A stretch of DNA of 5,987 bases from an uncultured Treponema sp. (GCA_947167745.1 CAMVJE010000079.1:1-5987); one strand, 5' to 3'; positions 1 to 4,867 are shown, counted from the first letter of the stretch. Translations and numbers: made by a program. The notes: a model not told the origin generated them from the sequence alone.

Positions 1-310
1 TTCCAGCTGCATAAAGCGCGGGGAATTCGCCCAGAGAGAAGCCCATTGCGGCACTCGGCTCGATTCCCTTGCTCTTCAAGGCAGCCATAACGGCAAGACT
101 TGATGCAGTGATTGCAAGCTGGCTGTTGTCGCTTCTATTTAACTCTGTCTGCTCAGTTTCCCAGAGCAATTTTGGAATATCTTTTCCCGTTACTTTTGAA
201 ATTTCATCAATGACCTTGCGGGCCTCCGGAAAAGCCTCACAAACATCTTTAATCATTCCCTGAGCCTGTGCGCCCTGTCCCGGGAACAAAAATGCATACT
301 TCTTAGACAT
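1..310 (-). CDS. fabD: Malonyl-CoA:ACP transacylase, N-terminal part (gene runs off left edge)
   Basis: FabD moves malonyl from CoA to acyl carrier protein in the cytoplasm, supplying the elongation unit for fatty acid synthesis. The visible 103 residues begin MSKKYAFLFPGQGAQ, the family's N-terminal FPGQGAQ signature, and end in the nucleophile elbow GFSLGEF at residues 90-96. Ser92 is the expected catalytic serine, at the same number as in E. coli FabD. The residue before it is Phe where many FabD proteins have His (GHSLGE); I regard this as family variation, not damage. The ATG at 308-310 is supported by a strong GGAGGA ribosome binding site at 315-320, with 4 nt between. The C-terminal two thirds, with the catalytic His, lie outside the window. 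A polyketide acyltransferase domain has similar motifs, but the free N-terminus and simple start favour FabD. Confidence 0.93.
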   Translation of the reverse strand, partial: MSKKYAFLFPGQGAQAQGMIKDVCEAFPEARKVIDEISKVTGKDIPKLLWETEQTELNRSDNSQLAITASSLAVMAALKSKGIEPSAAMGFSLGEFPALYAAG

Positions 311-326
311 GTTTTCCTCCACCGTC

Positions 327-349
327 ATTATCGGGCTTGTCCCGATAAT
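327..349 (-). repeat. Perfect 9-bp inverted repeat in the fabD leader
   Basis: ATTATCGGG at 327-335 and CCCGATAAT at 341-349 are perfect inverted arms around a 5-nt loop. In the fabD transcript the hairpin ends 6 nt before the GGAGGA ribosome binding site at 315-320. Read on the plus strand it is followed by CTTTT and could act as a terminator for antisense transcription into the GC-rich patch. It may equally be a dispersed REP-type palindrome; a genome search would tell. The structure is certain from sequence, its role is not. Confidence 0.7.
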
Positions 350-358
350 CTTTTCATT

Positions 359-383
359 ATGACAAAATCTTAAAAAATGTCAT
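359..383. promoter_or_regulatory. Possible operator dyad downstream of the fabD promoter
   Basis: ATGACA at 359-364 and TGTCAT at 378-383 form a 6-bp dyad around a 13-bp AT-rich spacer. It falls a few bases downstream of the predicted fabD start point (about 390), a typical place for a repressor to block initiation. I do not recognise it as a known fatty-acid regulator site. A 6-bp dyad in AT-rich DNA may be chance. Confidence 0.25.
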
Positions 384-396
384 TTTCGATATTCAT

Positions 397-423
397 ATTA
401 TAGAAATACAAAAAAATGTTCAA
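397..423 (-). promoter_or_regulatory. Predicted sigma-70-type promoter for fabD
   Basis: On the minus strand a perfect TATAAT -10 box lies at 397-402, with TTGAAC (4 of 6 to consensus) at 418-423 as -35, separated by 15 bp; CTTGAA at 419-424 would give 16 bp. Transcription would start near 390 and give an untranslated leader of about 80 nt that includes the hairpin at 327-349. The promoter sits just inside the AT-rich side of the GC-rich patch. Confidence 0.5.
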
Positions 424-650
424 GGGGAGAAGTCTCTCCCCTACGCCGCACTTCGTTGCGTCGTACCCCTCACTGCGGGGAGCCCCCGCAACGCCCCGCG
501 CTAAGGATTGTAGGGGCGGCGAAGCCGTTCCGAAGCGAGCTTAGCGAGCGCAGGAATGAAGTGCAGATAGCACGGAACCCAAACGAGCACGACAACGAGA
601 GTGCTCGCAAAAAGCCTGACCGCCGAAGGCGGGAGCGCCCAAAACTTTCC
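423..650. repeat. GC-rich, palindrome-dense intergenic patch
   Basis: This stretch is far richer in GC than the DNA on either side and consists of consecutive short inverted repeats: AGGGGAGA/TCTCCCCT at 423-430 and 435-442; TGCGGGG/CCCCGCA at 474-480 and 484-490; CGAGCAC/GTGCTCG at 584-590 and 601-607; CCGCC/GGCGG at 620-624 and 628-632. There is also a direct duplication of GCGAGC around TTA near 535-548. Reading frames cross it on both strands, but their products are Arg/Pro/Ser-rich low-complexity strings with no domain, so I do not call genes. It resembles dispersed intergenic repeat families (REP or MITE-like), an inference that needs a genome self-comparison. No transposase or target-site duplication was seen. 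Confidence 0.55.
605..640 (-). terminator. Weak candidate terminator after the M15 peptidase gene
   Basis: Just past the peptidase stop at 655-657, the minus-strand transcript can form CCGCC-TTC-GGCGG (632 down to 620), followed after a short gap by five U residues at 609-613. The gap between stem and U-tract makes it imperfect. GCCT/AGGC, an alternative 4-bp stem, sits directly against the U-tract but is short. Confidence 0.3.
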
Positions 651-654
651 ACTT

Positions 655-1347
655 TCAGTTTTCCGTTTTCAACTCGAAATGCTGCCAGTCCTTGCAGTCA
701 GGCCAGTCACCACCCCACTCAAAGCCAGCTTGCGTAAAAAGTTTATAGGCAAGGTCATTGTGGTCGATTTTGTAAGGGAATTTTTTGCTCCGGTCTAGAT
801 AGGGTGCGGAGTTCGCCGGCTCAATGTTCGGCCTACCCCTGACCATTTTGTAATAGGGATTGTAAAGCGGATTGATGTCCACCGCGAGGCCTGAGCCGTG
901 CTTTGAAACCGTGGTGGTGTGTGAGATAAAGCGGAAATTGAAGCAGGACGAGTTGTTGTCGCTCATGGAGCGTTCGTCGTCCGCATCGTACTCGTCAATA
1001 AGGCGGATTTTTTCGATGGGATAGCCCGCCGCATAGAGTTTTTTGAAAATCTCAAGGAGAGTGTCGGCGATTTTAACATTGCAGACAAGCTCCCCTTCTT
1101 TTGTAGAGCCGTCCAGAGTTTTGTGAAGAAGATGAAGATATCGAAGTTCAGAGCGCGGAATAGTGCAGTTTTCCTTATAAGACCTTCCCCACATTTTCGA
1201 AAAAAGTTCGTCAGAAATTTCAACGATATAAAAAGAAGATTCAATCTCAAAATCTAAATTGTCGTCAATTCTTTCAAAGCTCTCCGACTGAGGGCGAGCC
1301 ATAAACAGTGAATAAACCATAATGAACAAAGGAAAGTAAAATTTCAT
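655..1347 (-). CDS. Exported M15-family zinc peptidase (D-alanyl-D-alanine carboxypeptidase / endolysin-like)
   Basis: This 230-residue protein is a probable peptidoglycan peptide hydrolase acting outside the cytoplasmic membrane. The M15 metal site is visible: SKHGSGLAVD at 148-157 gives zinc ligands His150 and Asp157, and DWQHFEL at 220-226 gives the third ligand His223, with Asp220 in the place of the acidic catalytic base (the ExxH/DxxH of VanX-type enzymes). WGGDW at 211-215 is also typical. Residues 1-17 are a hydrophobic signal peptide or anchor without a lipobox. Residues 22-130 do not match anything I recognise. The exact cut (D-Ala-D-Ala versus L-Ala-D-Glu) cannot be told from sequence. 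No Shine-Dalgarno sequence precedes the ATG; a TATAAT lies only 11 nt upstream, so the mRNA may be almost leaderless. The start is kept because it supplies the signal peptide. Confidence 0.85.
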   Translation of the reverse strand: MKFYFPLFIMVYSLFMARPQSESFERIDDNLDFEIESSFYIVEISDELFSKMWGRSYKENCTIPRSELRYLHLLHKTLDGSTKEGELVCNVKIADTLLEIFKKLYAAGYPIEKIRLIDEYDADDERSMSDNNSSCFNFRFISHTTTVSKHGSGLAVDINPLYNPYYKMVRGRPNIEPANSAPYLDRSKKFPYKIDHNDLAYKLFTQAGFEWGGDWPDCKDWQHFELKTEN

Positions 1348-1358
1348 TTTATAAAAGC

Positions 1359-1387
1359 ATTATAGCAAAAATTCCTTAATTTTCCTT
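1359..1387 (-). promoter_or_regulatory. Extended -10 promoter of the M15 peptidase gene
   Basis: TATAAT at 1359-1364 is preceded by TGC, an extended -10 (TGnTATAAT). The -35 position at 17-bp spacing (1382-1387) reads AAGGAA, a poor match, fitting an extended -10 or activator-dependent promoter. Initiation 6-8 nt downstream would leave only about 4-5 nt before the ATG at 1347. Confidence 0.5.
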
Positions 1388-1389
1388 AA
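1372..1389 (-). repeat. Tandem TTAAGGAA direct repeats, 10-bp period, over the -35 region
   Basis: Two identical copies of TTAAGGAA (minus strand; TTCCTTAA on plus at 1372-1379 and 1382-1389) are spaced exactly 10 bp apart, one DNA helical turn. The distal copy covers the poor -35 position and the proximal copy lies in the spacer. Such an arrangement is typical for paired binding of a transcription factor on one face of the helix. A related inverted AGGAATT copy occurs near 1408-1414. Confidence 0.35.
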
Positions 1390-1413
1390 GATTACTTATC
1401 TCTAACGCAGGAA

Positions 1414-2436
1414 TTATTCAAAAACAGGATAACATTCAAATCCCGCAGTACGAAGTTCTTCCCCCATTGTACCTTTAGAATTTTCATCCACAATGACAAT
1501 GTAATATTTTGTTCCACTGGGGCGAACCTCTGTAGTTACTTTAGCCGAAAAGCCCTTTGCCTTTACTCTTTCTGCCAAAGCTTTTGCATTCGCTTCTTCC
1601 CTAAAGAGACCAAGCTGCAGGTGAACAATCTTTTCTTTTGATGTTTTTGAAGAAACAGACTTTTTTGCAGCTACAGTTTCAGAAGCACTCACAGCAGGAA
1701 GATTTTCATTTGAAATTTCAGGAAGATCAACACCGTTTCGAGGAACAAAATACCAGAATGGAGTGGGCAAAGTTTGGATTTCGCCCTTTACAATTGCACC
1801 TTCCATGCTTTTAGGATAATTTTTTTTAAGATTCTCGGCATAACTGGCTTCCCCAGTCAAATGCCAGAGCGTCAGAAGCAGAGAAGGACGCACATTTTTC
1901 ATTGAGTCCAGGGTTGAATATGTTTTGAGCATAGCTACAGACTCGCTGATATCCGTTTCTTTTTTTGCCTTACAGAGAATGCTCCATTGTTCATACAATT
2001 TTACATAGGATAGGATTTGCGGATTTTTTGAATTGCGCACCGCAGAATTAAGATAAGTATCTGCAGCTTCATGATCGCCTGCACAAAGAGCACAACGCAC
2101 CGCATCGATTACAAGTTCTTCACTGTTTTTGTTTGGGACTCCAGATACAGCATTTGCATTTCCCTGAATCGCAGCTGCCTGAACATAAGTTTTCTGAGCT
2201 TCTGCATACAGGCCCTGCTGTTCAAGTACGGCTGCCAGAAATGCGTAAACTGAGCGCTTTTCTGCCAGCACACTAATAGAAGAAATATTCTTTTTAAGGA
2301 AAGTAACCGATTCGTCCAGCGTTGATTTTTTTGAAGCAGCCGTTATAAGTGACTTTGCATCAGTTGATTTCCCCTGAGCAAAAAGAGGTGAGACAAAAAG
2401 CATAGCAGACAAAATCAGAATCAGAATATTTTTCAT
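1414..2436 (-). CDS. Exported SPOR-domain protein with helical (TPR-like) middle region
   Basis: This 340-residue protein has a clear signal peptide (residues 1-20, Lys-Asn start, Ile/Leu core, cleavage likely after LFA). It ends in a SPOR domain (about 270-340) recognised by VHLQLGLFREEANAKALAER, the Gly-Phe-rich second segment and the YYIVIV strand. SPOR domains bind denuded septal peptidoglycan, so the protein probably acts in the periplasm at division or wall-remodelling sites. Residues 60-230 are helical; 63-90 and 107-130 look TPR-like (for example GLYAEAQKTYVQAA). Residues 240-268 form a Ser/Lys/Ala-rich linker. The ATG overlaps the TGA of the upstream regulator gene as ATGA, and no good Shine-Dalgarno sequence is seen, so it is probably translated by coupling. 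No enzymatic motif is visible. It is the last gene of the recX transcription unit; no convincing terminator follows. Confidence 0.85.
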   Translation of the reverse strand: MKNILILILSAMLFVSPLFAQGKSTDAKSLITAASKKSTLDESVTFLKKNISSISVLAEKRSVYAFLAAVLEQQGLYAEAQKTYVQAAAIQGNANAVSGVPNKNSEELVIDAVRCALCAGDHEAADTYLNSAVRNSKNPQILSYVKLYEQWSILCKAKKETDISESVAMLKTYSTLDSMKNVRPSLLLTLWHLTGEASYAENLKKNYPKSMEGAIVKGEIQTLPTPFWYFVPRNGVDLPEISNENLPAVSASETVAAKKSVSSKTSKEKIVHLQLGLFREEANAKALAERVKAKGFSAKVTTEVRPSGTKYYIVIVDENSKGTMGEELRTAGFECYPVFE

Positions 2437-3038
2437 TTTTTAAAAACTTCGTTTACAGAGTCAACAAGCTGAGCCAAATCCAGGGGCTTTTTCATAAAAT
2501 TGTGAACTCCTAGAGCCTTTACCTTTTCCTCAATTCCTTCGTTTTCGAGGGCGGTAATTACGATAATTTTAGGACTTCCAAATTTCTCACTTTCGAAAAT
2601 TCTTTTACACAGGTCAAAACCATCAATACCCGGCAAGTCAAGGTCAAGAATTATAATCCCAGGCTGCTTTTCGGTCATAAGGGAGCCGGCTTCAAATCCA
2701 TCAAAAGCCTGAAAGACCTGAATAGAATCTATTTTCCTCTCTAAAAATTTTGCAACAACAGTATTAAGTCCACGGTCATCATCGACAATGAGTAATGTTC
2801 GAGGCAGATAACTTTCGCCATAACAAGCCACTCGAAGTTCAGACGGAATCTGTATATTCCTTGCCTTCATAAATTCAATCAAATCTTCCGGATATACGCG
2901 AAACTGGCCGCCCGGAGTATTAAATGCCTTAAGATGATTGCTCCTGATCCAGTTAATTGCAGTTTGATTCACTACCCCACACAATTTTGCAACTTCTAAG
3001 GCTGAATACATTACCGGTTTGCTATCATTCTGTCCCAA
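2433..3038 (-). CDS. Response regulator with N-terminal MerR/excisionase-type HTH and C-terminal receiver
   Basis: This is a 201-residue predicted DNA-binding response regulator with the domains in reverse of the common order. Residues 10-58 (YSALEVAKLCGVVNQTAINW, then the NTPGGQFRVYPEDL wing) are an excisionase/MerR-like winged helix. Residues 80-201 are a receiver with acidic pocket Asp86-88, phosphoacceptor Asp132 in LDLDLPGIDG, Thr162 and Lys184 in KKP, all intact, so it should be phosphorylatable. The chosen start is TTG at 3036-3038, with GAAGG 8 nt upstream, inside the end of recX (14-nt overlap). The alternative ATG at 3011 would also keep the HTH but has no ribosome binding site. No histidine kinase is in the window, so its partner is unknown. 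The ATGA overlap with the SPOR gene suggests a shared task; that is inference. Confidence 0.85.
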   Translation of the reverse strand: MGQNDSKPVMYSALEVAKLCGVVNQTAINWIRSNHLKAFNTPGGQFRVYPEDLIEFMKARNIQIPSELRVACYGESYLPRTLLIVDDDRGLNTVVAKFLERKIDSIQVFQAFDGFEAGSLMTEKQPGIIILDLDLPGIDGFDLCKRIFESEKFGSPKIIVITALENEGIEEKVKALGVHNFMKKPLDLAQLVDSVNEVFKK

Positions 3039-3507
3039 AATCCTGACCTTCCATCTTACTTTTTAAAATTCTTTGTATTATAGCATAAGAAAAACCACTA
3101 TCTGCTAGTGACTTCATTATTTTATGCAAATCCTTCTTCTTTGCAAAATAGCGTTTGAAAGCTTCTTCACACAAGCTCTCTTCATCAATATTACTAAAAT
3201 AATCCCGAATTGCATTTTCTGCAACATTTTTTTTAACACCGCGCGAAAGCAATTCCCTCAAAATACGAATACGCCCCTGAGGCTTGTAAGTACAATGAGT
3301 TCTTATCCATGAAGAAGCAAATCTTTCGTCATCAAGATAATGTTTTTTTTCAAGAAAGTCCAATGCCTGCCGCACTGAATTTTCGTCAAATTCTTTTTGA
3401 AGAAGTTTTCGCTCAAGGGCAGCCCGACATTGCTCACTTCTCGCAAGGGAACGCGCGGCTGTACGAATTGCAGATTTTACCTGTTCGTCTGTAATTTCTT
3501 CTGTCAT
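3025..3507 (-). CDS. recX: RecX, regulator of RecA
   Basis: RecX binds RecA filaments in the cytoplasm and usually limits recombination and SOS activity. The 160-residue product has the repeated three-helix units of the family: LARSEQCRAALERKLLQKEF at 21-40, then HYLDDERFASSWIRT at 56-70 (the YLDDxRFA signature), and GRIRILRELLSRGV at 78-91. Length fits the family. I start it at ATG 3505-3507, which has a strong GGGGGAG ribosome binding site 8 nt upstream; a longer reading from TTG at 3543 would begin inside the loop of the rpsI terminator. recA is not in the window. The gene overlaps the next one by 14 nt, so the two are co-transcribed. No promoter is seen between the terminator and the start. 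Confidence 0.9.
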   Translation of the reverse strand: MTEEITDEQVKSAIRTAARSLARSEQCRAALERKLLQKEFDENSVRQALDFLEKKHYLDDERFASSWIRTHCTYKPQGRIRILRELLSRGVKKNVAENAIRDYFSNIDEESLCEEAFKRYFAKKKDLHKIMKSLADSGFSYAIIQRILKSKMEGQDFGTE

Positions 3508-3527
3508 AGCCGTATCTCCCCCATAAA

Positions 3528-3556
3528 TAAAAAACGCCCGCAAACATGCAGGCGTT
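3528..3556 (-). terminator. Rho-independent terminator of the rplM-rpsI operon
   Basis: On the minus strand, AACGCCTGCA (3556-3547) pairs with TGCGGGCGTT (3542-3533) around the loop TGTT: ten pairs including one G-U, followed by a U-tract broken only by A (TTTTTTATTT in DNA). It lies 20 nt after the rpsI stop. The U-tract is followed within a few bases by the recX ribosome binding site. Confidence 0.9.
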
Positions 3557-3575
3557 CGAACACATAAGAAAAATC

Positions 3576-3971
3576 TTAGCGTTTTGAGAACTGGAAGCGT
3601 CGGCGAGCACCACGCTGACCGTACTTCTTTCGTTCTACCATTCGGCTGTCTCGTGTGAGGTAACCATTTGCTTTGAGAGATGCACGTGCATCCGGATCAA
3701 TCTGAAGCAAAGCGCGTGAAAGACCATGCAAGCAAGCTGCTGCCTGACCTTTAAGACCGCCACCCTGAACGTTAATCAAAACATCATATTTGTTCTCGTA
3801 GTTTGTAACGAGAAGTGGCTGGTGAACTGTACGAATCTGAGCTTCTGTTGGGAAATACTCAGCTACATCCTTTCCGTTTACGACGATTTTTCCTGAGCCT
3901 TCACGAACAAATACGCGGGCAACAGATGTTTTTCGTCTTCCTGTTCCGATTGCAATATTTTTTACTGCCAT
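3576..3971 (-). CDS. rpsI: Small-subunit ribosomal protein uS9
   Basis: S9 is a core protein of the 30S head whose C-terminal tail reaches the P-site tRNA. The 131-residue product has the family N-terminal [13 protein letters not shown] at 9-21, [11 protein letters not shown] at 32-42, the Gly-rich [10 protein letters not shown] at 71-80, and the basic tail [17 protein letters not shown] ending in the conserved Lys-Arg. Length is normal (E. coli has 130). The ATG at 3969-3971 follows AGGAG by 6 nt. It lies 12 nt after the rplM stop, so the two are co-transcribed, and a strong terminator follows. Confidence 0.98.
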   Translation of the reverse strand: MAVKNIAIGTGRRKTSVARVFVREGSGKIVVNGKDVAEYFPTEAQIRTVHQPLLVTNYENKYDVLINVQGGGLKGQAAACLHGLSRALLQIDPDARASLKANGYLTRDSRMVERKKYGQRGARRRFQFSKR

Positions 3972-3983
3972 GATAGACTCCTA

Positions 3984-4412
3984 TTAAAGCTCGATAACTT
4001 TTGGGTTCTGTGAAGCATGTGGGTGCTCTGAACCAGCGTAGATTTTAACATTTCCCATAAGACGGCGACCAAGGCGGCCGTTAGGAAGCATACCAGCGAT
4101 TGTGCGCTCCAAAGGCTGTGTTGGATGGCGTTCAATCAATTTTTCGAAAGTGAAGCTTTTGAGACCACCAACAAATCCTGTGTAGTGGCGGTAAAGCATA
4201 TCTGTACGTTTGTTTCCAGAAACAGCAACTTTTTCTGCGTTGATTACAACAACATAGTCGCCCATTTCTTGGTTTGGTGTGTAAGTAGGTTTGTTCTTTC
4301 CACGAAGGATTGAAGCTACTTTTGCTGCAACGCGACCGAGCGGCTTTCCTTCCGCATCGATGAGGTACCAGTCGCGTTTTTGTTCATAGTCTTTAACGAA
4401 AATGGTTTTCAT
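3984..4412 (-). CDS. rplM: Large-subunit ribosomal protein uL13
   Basis: L13 is an early-assembling 50S protein that binds 23S rRNA. The 142-residue product matches the usual length exactly and shows the family features WYLIDAEGKPLGRVAAKVA at 15-33, GDYVVVINAEKVAVSGNK at 51-68, and the signature KSFTFEKLIERHPTQPLERTIAGMLPNG split across roughly 84-111 (key residues HP, P, AV/AGMLP). The ATG at 4410-4412 is preceded by GAAGG at 4421-4425, 8 nt away. The frame is open for 28 further codons to a GTG at 4496, but that extension covers the structured leader and is unlike any L13, so I reject it. It heads the rplM-rpsI operon. Confidence 0.98.
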   Translation of the reverse strand: MKTIFVKDYEQKRDWYLIDAEGKPLGRVAAKVASILRGKNKPTYTPNQEMGDYVVVINAEKVAVSGNKRTDMLYRHYTGFVGGLKSFTFEKLIERHPTQPLERTIAGMLPNGRLGRRLMGNVKIYAGSEHPHASQNPKVIEL

Positions 4413-4513
4413 TCTTTTAACCTTCAATATAAATTCTGGTGTACTTCGCTGTTTTGCATCGTCAGCTTGGTACTTGTGAGCGATGAGCAGTCGCACACAA
4501 TGAATATACGGGG
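4413..4513 (-). promoter_or_regulatory. Structured rplM leader: two abutting stem-loops (candidate ribosomal-protein leader)
   Basis: The predicted 5' untranslated region is about 100 nt and contains two hairpins placed end to end. Hairpin 1 (4474-4500): TTGTG/CACAA, a single mismatch, GCGA/TCGC, 7-nt loop. Hairpin 2 (4441-4473): GTAC/GTAC, a symmetrical 3x3 internal loop, GCTG/CAGC, 11-nt loop. A single-stranded stretch with the GAAGG ribosome binding site (4421-4425) follows. Autogenous leaders are known in front of L13 operons in other phyla, so L13 or S9 binding here is a reasonable guess but not shown. Confidence 0.55.
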
Positions 4514-4519
4514 ACTAAT

Positions 4520-4548
4520 AGTATAGAATTTCTGGCAAGTTTAATCAA
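4520..4548 (-). promoter_or_regulatory. Sigma-70-type promoter of rplM-rpsI
   Basis: TTGATT (4543-4548) and TATACT (4520-4525) on the minus strand are separated by exactly 17 bp, with 4 and 5 matches to consensus. The start point would be near 4513, just upstream of the two-hairpin leader. Confidence 0.65.
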
Positions 4549-4551
4549 TAC

Positions 4552-4575
4552 AAATTCAACGGGAAAAATGAATTT
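4552..4575 (-). repeat. AAATTCA / TGAATTT inverted repeat between the small membrane gene and the rplM promoter
   Basis: AAATTCA at 4552-4558 and TGAATTT at 4569-4575 are perfect 7-bp arms around a 10-nt spacer. It lies 22 nt beyond the stop of the small membrane protein gene and immediately upstream of the rplM -35. It is too AT-rich and lacks a U-tract to be a convincing terminator; it could be a binding site or chance. Confidence 0.25.
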
Positions 4576-4596
4576 TGTAAAAAAAGTTTAAAAGGG

Positions 4597-4833
4597 TCAG
4601 TCCCTGTTTTCATCCTTCAGTTTTCCATATTCCATTTCTTCCCGTTTAGCTTCCTGACGATCCCGGATATCTGCAATTCCAATAAGAATGGCAATAAGCC
4701 CGACAAAAGCCGCCAGCACAGGAGCAAGTCCTTTTAAAAGGAAAATAATCTCACTTCCCCAGCCTAAGCCACATGGTAAAGCCGCAAATACTGTAAAAAC
4801 TATACATGCAATTCCAAAAATTACTAAAAACAT
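4597..4833 (-). CDS. Small two-helix membrane protein of unknown function
   Basis: I do not recognise this 78-residue protein. Residues 1-20 and about 30-53 are hydrophobic and should form two membrane helices joined by a short Gly-rich turn (LGWGSE, 22-27). The last 25 residues are a strongly charged tail (DRQEAKREEMEYGKLKDENRD) that, with both helices crossing, would lie on the same side as the N-terminus, probably the cytoplasm. The clean topology, Ile/Leu-rich core and amphipathic charge split argue for a real gene over a chance frame. TATAAT lies only 5 nt upstream of the ATG, so the message may be leaderless; AGGG directly before the start is too close to be a normal ribosome binding site. 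It is separate from the rplM operon, which has its own promoter downstream. Confidence 0.6.
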   Translation of the reverse strand: MFLVIFGIACIVFTVFAALPCGLGWGSEIIFLLKGLAPVLAAFVGLIAILIGIADIRDRQEAKREEMEYGKLKDENRD

Positions 4834-4838
4834 ACCCT

Positions 4839-4867
4839 ATTATAGAAAAAATCACAAAAAGGGAAAA
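4839..4867 (-). promoter_or_regulatory. Candidate -10 element of the small membrane protein gene
   Basis: A perfect TATAAT on the minus strand at 4839-4844 lies 5 nt before the ATG. At 17-bp spacing (4862-4867) the -35 position reads TTTTCC, a poor match. If used, transcription begins at or next to the ATG. Confidence 0.35.

Noticed and set aside
90..96. FabD residues: His to Phe change before the catalytic serine as a sign of inactivity
   Set aside because: These are residue numbers of the fabD product. The serine, glycines and glutamate of the elbow are intact, and hydrophobic residues at this place occur in other FabD proteins to my knowledge.
69..263. Plus-strand open frame antisense to fabD
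   Set aside because: Lies wholly inside the strongly supported fabD coding sequence and has no recognisable features.
423..650. CRISPR array in the repeat-rich patch
   Set aside because: The repeats are different short palindromes, not one direct repeat with regular unique spacers.
470..652. Open frame of 60 codons on the minus strand in the same patch
   Set aside because: Low-complexity Arg/Ser/Leu product, no ribosome binding site, made of the same palindromic repeats.
456..737. Open frame of 93 codons on the plus strand across the GC-rich patch
   Set aside because: Arg/Pro/Ser-rich low-complexity product without a domain; no ribosome binding site; it overlaps the real peptidase gene on the other strand and owes its openness to GC-rich repeats.
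3508..3543. Longer recX starting at TTG 3541-3543
   Set aside because: That codon lies in the loop of the rpsI terminator, and the ATG at 3507 has a much better ribosome binding site.
4413..4496. 28-codon N-terminal extension of rplM from a GTG
   Set aside because: L13 has its normal 142 residues from the ATG at 4412 with a proper ribosome binding site; the extension overlies the hairpin leader.
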